From: Gnetum montanum
Lineage: Eukaryota > Streptophyta > Gnetopsida > Gnetales > Gnetaceae
Length of the DNA: 64,000 nt
Direction: 5' to 3'
Assembly: GCA_015680685.1 (NCBI GenBank)
Contig: MNCI01035290.1
Location: 1 to 64,000 of the forward strand
Position numbers and translations under genes: made by a program. The first letter of the stretch is position 1; every line of letters begins with the position of its first letter. A model generated the notes under the pieces. The model was not told the origin of the DNA. It was given only the letters and a program-made list of their open reading frames with translations, and did not search any database. Below, piece after piece: positions 10,546-20,150 of this stretch.

Positions 10546-11511
10546 TTGGTTTAGTAATTTTTTGATTTTTCTCATTTTGACGTTAGGCAATGTGTTAGCG
10601 GGTATGATTCTATATTCAGCATCCCCTTCGCTGATCATGTTGAATGGTAATTCAGCCCAAGGGACATCTGATGGAATTGTTCCCACGTTAGTGTTTTCTT
10701 GCGCTTCTGTGTGTGTCTCGGTTTCCATGTCAGTTGTAGTTTCTAAGGGAAGCTGTGTATGTATGATTTCAGGCCTGAGTGTTTCTATTTTGGGTGGATC
10801 TTCTCTTGTGTTTAAAGGATTATCGTCTACCAATTGTTTTTCATTTATGTTATGTTGTCTAGGCTCTTCGAGCTTAACCTCTGAGCCTTGGTCTAAGTCG
10901 ATGTACAATGAGATTATGGGTGTTGTAGCCTCCTCGTGTATGATGATTTCACTACCTTCGTAAGGTAGGTGAATTTCTTGGTGTATAGGGGAAGATAATA
11001 CTTTCAGTTAGGCTAGCCAAGGTCTTCCTAATATTAGGTTGGACCCTGGCATTTCATCGATTACCACAAAATTGGCAGATGTGGGGAATTGATCCCCTGC
11101 TATGAAGTCTAAAGTCACGGTGCCTATGACTATCATGTGCGACCCACTGAATGATTTCAAGCATGTGGTGGTAGTTGGTTTGATTAGCTCTGTGAGCCCG
11201 AGTTGTTTGATGATGGGATATGGAACTACATTTGTGGCAGCTCCATCATCTACATGGACCCTATGTATCTTGAATTGGTTTACTCGTATTGTTATGAACA
11301 TAGGGGCTGTTGTTACCTCTCCTATTTTCTTATCCAACTTGATGTTGTCATTATGGAAGCTTAATGGCTTGGAAGTTGACCCTTGGGGCGAGTACAGTAC
11401 CACATGAATTGAAGGTTCATTTGGAGGCAAGTCCTCACTTACTGGGATAGCTGTTAACATGCGCACCAAAGCTTCACGATGTGTTTGAGATGTTAAAACT
11501 AGGTCGTACAA
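10543..11511 (-). pseudogene. Aspartic protease region, element A
   Basis: The minus-strand frame 11,511-11,008 contains FKIHRVHVDDGAATNVVPYP, matching the retropepsin active-site strand (V-D-x-G-[SA]-[SA]-x-N). It then has the flap/second half ITVTLDFIAG-like and MPGSNLILGRPWLA, the typical LILGR.WL end of the gypsy protease. A second frame (10,908-10,543), after one stop, continues with an acidic linker of unknown function that ends at the TAGTTTAA array. The equivalent in element B lies at 33,470-34,260. Confidence 0.85.
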
Positions 11512-12470
11512 GCTCAGTAAATTATTCTTTGGTTTGAGTGCTTGTGCGACTTGTGTTAGGGTAGTTGCTAGGTCTCTACTATTGGGCGATGTTTATCGGT
11601 GGTGACTTGGTCCATTGGGCCCAATAGTTTTATTTCATGCATCATTGGTTTGTTGTTTTTGCCTGAAATCGTTGATTTGGGCGTGTCATGGTTTCTGGAT
11701 GATTCACCCTCATGGCCTGTGTTTGGTTTATCATTAGGTTATGTCATGGGTACTACATTTAGTGGGATTGGTTTAGGTGGTCCTAAGGCTAGCCGTTGAT
11801 GCTCCTTCTCCAAGAGTTCACGTGTGAGCATATCCACTAGACGCTCTCGAGTGTGACGTGGAGGTGTAATTGGTTTTGGGACCTCAGGTTGTCTTGGGAT
11901 TCATACTATGTATGGAGAAGGGAAAGGCTATGGGTGGACAACCACATGCAGTTGAGTGCCAGGCTGGCTGGGCACCTTGATGACATAAGGACTGGGTTTG
12001 TTTTTTGTTTGCGAACTGGAGGATTGGTGATCACCAGGACGTTCGAGTGTCCTAACGATGTATGGGGTTGGCCTAGCTGGAGGTTGTACCTCTGTTATTG
12101 CTACCATAGTTGGTACTTGGACTACGTAGGGAGTGGGCCGAATAGGAGGTGTTTGTATGTTTACGATAGTAGCGGCAGGAGGTACGTGCACCACGTATGG
12201 TTTTTCGCGTGTCAGGGTGTTAGAAATTGCTACGACGGGGGGTACTCGGACAACATAAGGCTTCTATGGTGAATATGATGACTGAGGCATCAATGTTTGT
12301 ACAATGGGATGAATACACACCACAAATGATTTGTTAGACATTTTCTGGTCATGGTTAGAATAGATGATGTGAATGCTAGTTGTTTCAGGTTCGTTATCAA
12401 GGTAGATTGTGTTGATCACATACGGTGCCTCTTTAGTATTTAGAGGATCTTTGTACACACCCATGGCCTG
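11512..12470 (-). pseudogene. Gag-protease linker, element A
   Basis: Degenerate low-complexity coding region on the minus strand. It holds reiterated proline- and valine-rich stretches (for example PPTRPTPYIVRT-like and PYVIKVPSQPGTQLHVVV) in 11,928-12,194, encoded by tandemly related DNA. The conserved block MGVYKDPLNTKEAPYVINTI lies at about 12,400-12,464 and is matched in element B at about 34,900-34,955. Confidence 0.6.
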
Positions 12471-14700
12471 GTTTTATGGTTAGACCAGGTTGGTTTCATC
12501 AAAGGTAATCTGACCTCCATCGATCATTTTTTGGATGTCTTATTTTAAGGTGAAACAATAATCCGTGCTGTGTCCATTATGTTGGTGATAGTTGCAGAAG
12601 CGGTCCATTCTAAAGCCTTTTGGTACTGGAGGCTCATCTAGCTTTGCTAGGCTTGGGTTTTGAACCAGTTGATAGAACTGATCATGCCTTTGGATAGTAG
12701 TAGGGGATAACTATTTATGTTTCATTAATCCAGCCTTTAGGAGTTGGTCGAATAGTTGCGATGGCTTCATAGGCAGTGGTGTGTATTGAGAGGGGTCCTT
12801 CCTCTCGAAGTTTCTCATATGATTTGCTGTTGGGTTCTATGATGAGGATGACTTTGGTGTGGTCGCAAGAGTGGGTTTAGCGTAATTAGTAGGGGCAACA
12901 GGTGATTTGCTTTGTTGTACCACATTTGCTTATTTTTTTCTGCTAACACTACTATAGTTGTTTAGCCTTTTCTTTATCTTTCTTACTGTGTTGGTTCTTA
13001 AAGGCTAAATATGCAGGATCATGACTATTTTTCGTTGCCTCCTCTATGCTCTTGATTTGTACAAATGCTTGACTCAGACTATGTGCATTAAGATAATATG
13101 GTTTATATTTGAAAAATTCATTGATAGTCCCTTTTAAGATGGTGAGGAGATATGTCTCTGGGATGGGCTTGTGGAGCTCATTTAGAGTAGCACTCCATCA
13201 CTGGATGAATTTTTGGACAAGTTCAAGGGGTGTTTGTTTAACCTATATGAGGCTGTTCCTTGGGTTTCAAGTTATACTTGAAACTGGTGATGAATTGGTG
13301 TAACAGATCGTCTAGAGAAGAGATGGAGTTTCGTGGCAAGGCCCGATACCAATCAAGTGCTCTTCCGGTGAGGGACATGGGAAACACTCATAGAATGGCA
13401 TGTGGCCATGCCTGAAGTAGCACGCAATCTAGTTTGAATGTTATGAGGTGAGCGTTGGGGTCTATTTCCCCCATGTATTTGGTCAACATAGGAAAAGATA
13501 CACCCTTGGGTAATGTTAGGGGTGGAACCGAAGAGCTAATAGGATCATCATGATAGAAGTCCACTACCTTCAGTTCTCTGTCGAGGTTAGTTTTGAGGTA
13601 TTTGACCTCATCAGTTAGCTCCTGCATTAGTTTTTTAGTGTTAGCCCAATCTTGGGCACTAGGTGAGATGGCAGGTTGGGGATGTTATATGGTATACATG
13701 TTAGATTGTTGGACAATGGGTTGGAAGGTGGAAAGCTGTGTAGCTGGAGGTTGGAGGTTGTACTAGGGGCAGCACATTTTAGGAAAGGGGTGGTTGTTGT
13801 TGTGGTTGTCCTTGAGGGATGTTGGCTGGTGGAATTATGTGAGGTGGTATGTTATAGTGAGGGGGTTTATGTGATTGAGCACCAATCGCTGCCCATTGCC
13901 CGGTCATGTTTTGTGTAGGAACCCCCTGAACTTGTTGGGTTGCAACGGTAAAAGGGGCTCCATGAGTTTGGATCTAGGGGATATAATGAGTGGACATAGA
14001 TGCTAGTATCACATGTGGCATCCCGATCACTCAGGGTGGGAAGGTTGCTCCTACATTATTTTGAGGAGGTTGTACTTTTGAGGATGGCGCTAGAAGGAAG
14101 TGTATTGAGTTGCGGGTTGGTTACAGGAGGAATATGAACAAGTGTGGATGATTCTAGTTGAGGTATTTGTGCTTGGGTGAATCTAAATGGTTGAAGGGAC
14201 GTAATTTACCCTATGGCTAGATGAAACAATGGGTTGACATAGGTTTTTTGACTAAGAGTATGATACAAATCTTCATGCTCGGATTGGGCTGCGAACTCAT
14301 CCTCTTCTTTCGGTTGAGAATTTACTATAGGCTGATCTAGAGACTAGCTCCTTTGTAGGAGAAGTTGTGAGATGAGCTTAGAGTAAGGCTCTGGAAAAGG
14401 GATGATATCGTATGGGGAAGGAATGAACTATTTTCCTCCCCTATAGAAAAGTTTGTATTACCTCTTAACTTCCATTTCAGCTCAGTCCACGGCTAGGCTG
14501 GCCTGTATTTTTAGGCATATGAAATTGTACTGGTCTTGAGTTATAATGTTAGACAATGGATTCCTCCCTTGTAATCTAAGAGACCGACAGGGCCCCACTA
14601 TGGGTTATACCACTGGTTTTTGAATAGCAATGGTGCCCATAAGGTCTATGACTGGTGTGGTTGCAGCGTTGGAGTTCGCAGTGTTCATGATGAACAGTTG
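12471..14700 (-). pseudogene. Gag with zinc knuckle, element A
   Basis: The minus-strand text includes the capsid block DFYHDDPISSSVPPLTLPKG followed by LTKYMGEIDPNAHLITFKLD (13,388-13,627). Several broken frames continue to a zinc-knuckle-like FCNYHQHNGHSTDYCFTLK at about 12,560-12,620 (C-x2-H-x4-H-x4-C spacing as in Tat elements). The upstream 13,640-14,700 part is glutamine/proline-like N-terminal sequence. Multiple stops and shifts make it non-functional. The element B homologue (34,395-37,196) keeps a longer open frame. Confidence 0.8.
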
Positions 14701-14749
14701 AGAATATGACACGGTAAAGGGATATGAAACTAGTATACCTAGTACGGCG

Positions 14750-15298
14750 TAAACCTACATTCGTGGCGTACATCATATAGACTGGTTCTCAGCGTATAGG
14801 CTTCAATGACCAGCATATAATGATAGCATAGACAACATATAGGTAGATAGCGTATAGGTATACAGTGCATAGTGGTAGCATATATGCTAAGCAGCGTAGA
14901 CAGAGTCTACAGTGTAGAGTGTGTAGCATATATGCTGGATAGCGTAGACGCTGGGAATGTTGTAGACAAAGTTGGCGTATATTTAGTGGTGTAGACGTTG
15001 GGCATTTTGTGGATAGATTCGACGTATATTTAGCAACGTAGATGCTGGGAATGTTGTAGACAGAGTTGATGTAAGCTCAGTAGCCTAGACACTCAACAGC
15101 GTAGATGGTGGGAATGTTGCAGATAGAGTTGGCATAAGCTCAGCAGCGTAGACGTTCAACAGCATAGATGTTGGGAATTTTGCAGATAGTAAGTTTTAAG
15201 CTCGGCAGTGTAGACACTGGAAGGTTTGCAGATAGAGTCAGTGTATATTCGGCAGCATAGATGCTGGGAGCTCTAAAGCACAATAAGTTTTAAGTAGT
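14750..15298 (-). repeat. Leader tandem repeats between primer-binding site and gag, element A
   Basis: A 55-75 bp unit is repeated about seven times. It combines AGCGTAGACGCTGGGAATGT with TGTAGACAGAGTTGGCGTA-like text. The motif AGCGTA(G/T)ACGCT is the same one found in intron 1 of the antisense gene and in the LTR. No protein is predicted. Confidence 0.75.
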
Positions 15299-15318
15299 AG
15301 GCCCTCCTTCTAGCACCA
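15299..15318 (-). other. Primer-binding site, element A
   Basis: On the minus strand the sequence TGGTGCTAGAAGGAGGG begins five bases after the inferred LTR end (GTACA, then AAAAT). The initial TGG pairs with the CCA end of a tRNA. The same arrangement and nearly the same site occur in element B (37,836-37,855). I could not assign the tRNA species by eye. Confidence 0.75.
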
Positions 15319-15323
15319 ATTTT

Positions 15324-16669
15324 TGTACCGTCCGAGATCATCGGTCTCTAGCTGGAAGGAAACAGAAATTGGGGGATCACCGTACATGCATAGAAGATCC
15401 TACCTTCACTTGAGGGCAAGCTGAAATTACCGAAGGTAGAGTACCTTGAGTGGTCCACACGTAGATTAGGCAAGGATTTCCCTGAACATACACCGAAGTG
15501 TTATACGTTGGGTTATATGTAAACAACGTAACTGATGTAAAACGAGGTTTACACGGCGTAACTGATGTAAACGGAGCGTAAATGTACCAGAGAGAAAACA
15601 ACAAACATGCAACAATAAATGGAAAACTGTAACAGATTTTAGGAGGAAAATGTAGCAATATTATTGCAAAGTGAGAGTTACAATGCACCGGTCCAATGTA
15701 GTTGTGGCTTTCACACAAGGCGGACAAATAGCCCCGGTGGATGCAAGAATGACTATGTGCTAGTTCAAACTATAGGCACAGTGTAGAGGCTGTATGCTTA
15801 GCGTATAGGGTTGAGGTCCAGTGTACAAGGTTCTCTGCTCTAGTTCTTAGCGTTTCTCTTTTTCTCTCCGGATTTTCTCAAATTTGCCAACCTTGATCTA
15901 ATGAAAAATTGGGATTTTTATATAGGTTTAGACATTAGACTCGGTTTGGATGACACGTGGTGTGTTGACCAGGTGCAAAAGAATAAAATTTATAAGTGTA
16001 CAACATGCTGCCTCTACAGGGAGTATACGCTGGGGGAGTATACGCTGGGTGTATACGCTGTATCTAGTGGGCATAAACTCTGGGCATGTATGCTGGGCGT
16101 AGACTCTGGGCATATATGCTAGGCATATATGCTGAGAATGTATACTTTGTCTGCTAGGTGTATATGCTGTGTCTGTTGGGTGTATACGCTGATGGTTGCT
16201 CTGTTCATGTGAATTACTGCCTTGTACCAAGTCTTGTTCTGCAGTGCTATTTCCATTTCGTCTTCAGAGATTGCATGCAGGGCGTATACATCAGTCATAC
16301 CTGCTAAGCGTACATGTGAGGCATGTACACTAGGTGTGTACGCTAGATGTCTACACTGGGTGTATATGCTGTGGATGTGTACGTTGGGCGTATACACTGA
16401 GAAATGTGAACTTGAGCGTATACACTGGGCACATACGCTGAGGATGTATACTTGGTGAAAAATAAGTATCTTGATCTCTGAAGTTGCCATGTTTGATACT
16501 AGATGTCGCCATGGTTGTCTATGGGTCCCAGGAACCTGCTTCTTGTTGATTTTGACTTCGCTTGAAGCTTTCTATGGGGCCCTCAAGCTTTTAGTCATGC
16601 TGAGAAATGCCATGACTTAGCCCGGTTCTTGTTGGAGAAGTACTAAGCTCAAAATTTTGTGGTATTTCA
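15324..16669 (-). repeat. 5' LTR of element A
   Basis: Bounded on the minus strand by TGAAATACC at the upper end and GTACA at the lower end, matching the LTR termini of element B. It is 1,346 bp, shorter than the 2.1 kb LTRs of B. A TATA-type box lies on the minus strand at 15,917-15,924. The U3 side (15,990-16,460) is packed with GTATACGCTG / AGCGTATAC motifs. The upper edge is followed immediately by 26S rRNA sequence beginning GTGCC. The partner LTR is missing. Confidence 0.8.
15917..15924 (-). promoter_or_regulatory. TATA box in LTR of element A
   Basis: TATATAAA on the minus strand, inside the LTR and in the sense of gag-pol. It occupies the position corresponding to the TATAAATA boxes of the two element B LTRs. 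Confidence 0.5.
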
Positions 16670-18464
16670 GTGCCTATGTGTTTGGGACAAAAATTCCATG
16701 GGCTTTCCATTCAGACCATCTTGAAACATAGACCAAGGATTTTAACATGCATGTGAGTCATTGGGTTTGGAAACCCACATGGTGTAAGGAAATTGAAAGG
16801 CAAGATCCGTGTGAGGGCATGGAGCACCATCCACCAACCTTAATCTTGTTGAGAAGGGTTTGAGTGAGAGCATGCCTATTGGGATCCAAAATATGGTGCA
16901 CTATGCCTGAGTAGGGCAAAGCTAGAGGAAAATCTGGTGGAGGCCTATCATGATACTGATGTGCAAATCATTCATCTGACTTGGGTATAGGGGTGAAAGA
17001 CTAATCAAATCATCTAGTAGCTAGTTCCCTCCAAATTTTTCCTCAAGATAGCTTGTTCTTGCATTCTTGAGTTTTATCAAGTAAAGCAAATGATTAGAGG
17101 CATCGAGGGCACAATGCCCTTGATCTATTCTCAAACTTTAAATAGGTAAGATGACATTGTTGCCTTGGTGAGCTGCATCAACAAATCAAGAGCTCTAAGT
17201 GGGCTATTTTTGGTAAGCAAAACTGGCAATGTAGGCTAAACTAAAAGTCAAGCTATGGTGCCTAACTATGCACTAACCCAAAATCCATCAAGTGTGTCGG
17301 TTGATTAAGATAGTAGGAAAGTGGTCATGGAAGTCAAAAGTTGCTAAGGAGTGTATAACAACTCACCTGCCAAATCAACTAGCCCCAAGAATGGATGGCA
17401 CTTAAGCACATGACCTACGCTTGGCCATCGAGACAAGCACTAGGCCCCGATGAGTAGGAGGGCATGAGGGTCATTGTGAAGCCTAGGGAACGAGCTTGGG
17501 TAGAGCAGCTCCAAGTGCAAATCTTGGTGTTAGTAGAAAATATTCAAATGAGAACTTTGAAGACTGACATGGAGAAAGGTTCCATGTGAATAGCACTTGG
17601 ACATGGGTTAGTCAATCCTAAGAGATGGGGTAGCCCCTTCCAATGGGTGCACTCTATAAGAGATCTCAAAAGGAAATCAGGTTAACATTACCAAATTGGG
17701 ACATGGTAGTGGACAACAACATCATGGAATCTAGAGATGCTGATGAGGATCCTAGGAAGAGTTATCTTTTCTTTTTAATAGCCTACCCATCCTAAAATTA
17801 GCTGAACTAGAGATAGGGTCCAGTGGATGGAAGAGCATCACACATCCTGTAGTGTTTGATGCACCCTCGATGGCCCCTAAAAATTTGAAGAACTGAGTAT
17901 CATTCATGTCAACTAGGACTCATAACTGTATCAGGTCTCCAAGGTGAATAACCTCTGGTCCATAGAGTAATGTAGGTAAGGGAAGTTAGCAAAATAGATC
18001 TGTAACTTTGGGAAAAGGATTGGCTTTGAGGGTTGGGCCTAGGGGTCTATGCCTCGAACCTGCAGACTATCAAGAACTTACTTGAACCACTTCTGTGGTG
18101 ATGGTAGGCCCTCTCTTGTCAGTCGGGAAATGGACACAGAGTGCCCTACCCCCTCCATAGGGAAGGGATTTCCATAGGTAATGAACAACCAACTCAAAAT
18201 TGGCTTGGACAAGGGGAATCCAACTATTTAAAGAAAAAAAAAGCATTCCGATGCTTCCTATGGATGTTGACATAATGTGATTTCTACCCAGTACTCTGAA
18301 TGTGAAAGTGAAGAAATTAAACCAAGCATAGGTATATGGCAAGAGGAACTATGACTCTCTTATGGTAGCCAAATGCCTTGTCATCTAATTAGTGATGTGC
18401 ATGAATGGATTAACAAGATTTCCACTATCCCTACCTACTATCTAGAGAAGCCACAACCAAGGAA
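16670..18464 (+). rRNA. 26S rRNA pseudogene, middle part
   Basis: Collinear with plant 26S rRNA from just after the D2 expansion segment (CATCTTGAAACATAGACCAA) onward. Recognisable landmarks include GAGTGAGAGCATGCCT, TGACTTGGGTATAGGGG, TCTAGTAGCTAGTTCCCTCC, TTCTCAAACTTTAAATAGGT, GGAGTGTATAACAACTCACC, AGTTATCTTTTCTTTTTAA and ACTATGACTCTCTTATGGTA. The last is the R2-target region at about 18,352-18,370, itself uninterrupted. The 5' third is absent because element A begins at 16,669. Changes are mostly C to T and G to A at former CpG sites and hit universal core bases. The gene resumes at 40,415. Confidence 0.93.
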
Positions 18465-18903
18465 ATTTTTTTAGAGCTTAAATTTGTTTTGAAATTTTAG
18501 GAATTTTTTTAGAGCTTTAATTTTTTGAAATGATCTCGTGCTTCAAGGAAAAGAATGGGAAGGCTGAGAGAAATACTACAAAAACTTTAAAACAAAAAAA
18601 CTATTGGATATAAAGTAATAGAAAGCTTAAAGCATTGCACAATGTCTGTTGTGACATAAAAAATTTTCGGGGACTTGAACCCTTCATCAGTGTGTTTAGG
18701 CAATGTAGCCAGGTAGCCGAAGCTACAAAGGCAAGGGAATGAACATGCCAGTACATGTATAAATAAGGTCCCAAATTCTAAACTTAGAAACTCCTGCTCA
18801 TTAAAATTAGAGTGGGCCCCATTCATCATAGGCAAGATGGGGGTGGGATGATGTACTGAAAAAACTATTATAGAATAGTATTTCAAAGGTGAACATGAAA
18901 CAT

Positions 18904-19215
18904 TCAACAAATCAAATCTAATGGTAGAGCCGAAGGGTGTTTAGGGTTTAGGGAAACCCTCATGTTCAAATGGTGGACATGAGGGGTCCGACACCAAAGA
19001 ATGCCATGCACACAAGCATTCGGATGAAAGAATAATGAACAAAAGTCTTCAACAGAAATGAAGAGATGAGTTGCAATGACACTGAAGAAGAAACAACTAG
19101 AGGTTATGATGAAACTGAAGAAAACATCTTCAGAAGAGACCACAACCAAGAAGACCAATGTAAGTAGGGTGGCGGTCAAGACACAGATAAAAAAGAAACA
19201 TGTCTTCATCCGCAT
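18904..19215 (-). CDS. Small conserved frame inside the 865-bp repeat, unrecognised
   Basis: A 103-codon minus-strand frame whose core (LTLVFLVVVSSEDVFFSF, THLFI, ACVHGILW, TPHVHHLNMRV) is repeated with modest change in the second copy at 19,813-20,094. The amino-terminal 30 residues are hydrophobic and could be a signal or membrane segment. Two copies of one repeat sharing an open frame is only weak evidence for coding. Function unknown. Confidence 0.2.
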   Translation of the reverse strand: MRMKTCFFFICVLTATLLTLVFLVVVSSEDVFFSFIITSSCFFFSVIATHLFISVEDFCSLFFHPNACVHGILWCRTPHVHHLNMRVSLNPKHPSALPLDLIC

Positions 19216-19806
19216 AATCCTGCAACATGATCAAGACCCATGGAGAACCTGAAAAAGGATTAAAACCTAACCAAAAATAGAAAAATCTAAAAATAGTTAG
19301 AATCCAAAGAATAGCGAATGACACTGTCAGGAAAGGCTCTGCAATTCCAAGGTTGCAAGATAGAGAGATTTATTTAGAGCTTAAATTTTTTGAAGTGATC
19401 TCATGCATCAAGGAAAAGAATGGGAATGCTAAGAGAAATACTGTAGAAACTGTAAAATAGAAAAACTATTAGAAAGAAAGTAATAGAAAGCTCAAAGAAT
19501 TGCACAATGTCTATTGTGGAACAAAACGTTTTTGGAGACTTGCACCCCTCATCAGTGTGTTTAGGTAATGTGGCAAAGCAGCTAAAGTTGCAAAGGCAAG
19601 GGAATAAGCATGCCAATACATGTATAAATAGGGTCCCAACTTCTAAAATTAGAAACTCTTGCTCATTAAAACTATAGTGGGCCCCAATATTCATAGGAGA
19701 GATGGGGGTGAGATGATATACTGACAAAAATATTACAGAACAATATTTCAAAGGTGAACATGAAACATTCAACAAATTGAATCTAATGGCAGAGCCAAAG
19801 GATGTT

Positions 19807-19831
19807 TAAGGTTTAGGGTTTAGGGTTTAGG
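19807..19831 (+). repeat. Short interstitial telomere-like run
   Basis: Three consecutive TTTAGGG units (plus a degenerate TTTAAGG) inside copy 2 of the 865-bp repeat. Copy 1 has TTTAGGGTTTAGGG near 18,941. This matches the plant telomere repeat and is too short to be a functional telomere. Confidence 0.7.
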
Positions 19832-20145
19832 GGAACCCTCATGTTTAAATGGTGGACATGAGGGGTCTGACACCAAAGAATGGCATGTACGCAAGCATTC
19901 GGCTGAAATAGTAATGAACAAAAGTCTTGAATGGCAACAAAGAGATGAGCTGCAATGATGCTGAAGAAGAAATAGCTAGAGGTTGTCATGAAACTGAAGA
20001 AAACATCTTCAGAAGAAACCACAACCAAGAAGACCAACGTAAGTGGGACGTTGGTCAAGATATAGATTAGAATGAAACATGTTGTGGTCCACATAATCCT
20101 GCAATGCGATCAACACTTGTGGAGAACCTGCAAAAGGATTAAAAC

Positions 20146-20150
20146 CTAAC
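20146..20150 (+). repeat. Target-site duplication of element B, left copy
   Basis: CTAAC here and CTAAC at 39,990-39,994 flank the element exactly at its TG/CA-type ends. The paralogous empty site is visible at about 19,245-19,275 in copy 1 of the 865-bp repeat, where AAAACCTAACC continues uninterrupted. Confidence 0.9.

Larger units (their letters stand above)
2728..16669 (-). mobile_element. Element A: 3'-truncated Tat-lineage Ty3/gypsy retrotransposon
   Basis: Read on the minus strand the order is 5' LTR (16,669-15,324), primer-binding site, leader repeats, gag with zinc knuckle, protease, a 6 kb block carrying an opposite-strand gene, RT, Ty3-type RNase H and the start of a second RNase H. 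Integrase and the 3' LTR are missing. The sequence switches at about 2,728 to an unrelated LTR-like segment. The dual RNase H and the RT sequence style point to the Tat/Ogre lineage. All frames carry stops and the RT active site is mutated, so it is dead. Its LTR edge touches 26S rRNA sequence, so it inserted into rDNA. Confidence 0.85.
18465..20150. repeat. 865-880 bp tandem repeat interrupting 26S (copies 1 and 2)
   Basis: Anchor AGAGCTT(T)AATTTTTTGAA occurs at 18,511, 19,376 and 40,101. The first spacing is 865 bp. The second is 881 bp after subtracting element B and its target duplication. Each unit ends in an A/T-rich AAATTTTTTTAGAGCTT that also forms both junctions with 26S. On the minus strand both copies share an open stretch (about 18,960-19,215 and 19,850-20,094) with a hydrophobic start and the words LVFLVVVSSEDVFFSF and PHVHHLNMRV, not recognised. 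It is not a known rDNA-specific retroelement by eye. Confidence 0.8.

Noticed and set aside
18340-18380. R2-type retrotransposon insertion at its classical target
   Set aside because: The target sequence is continuous here (CTCTCTTATGGTAGCCAAAT). The interruption starts about 100 bp downstream and shows no RT.
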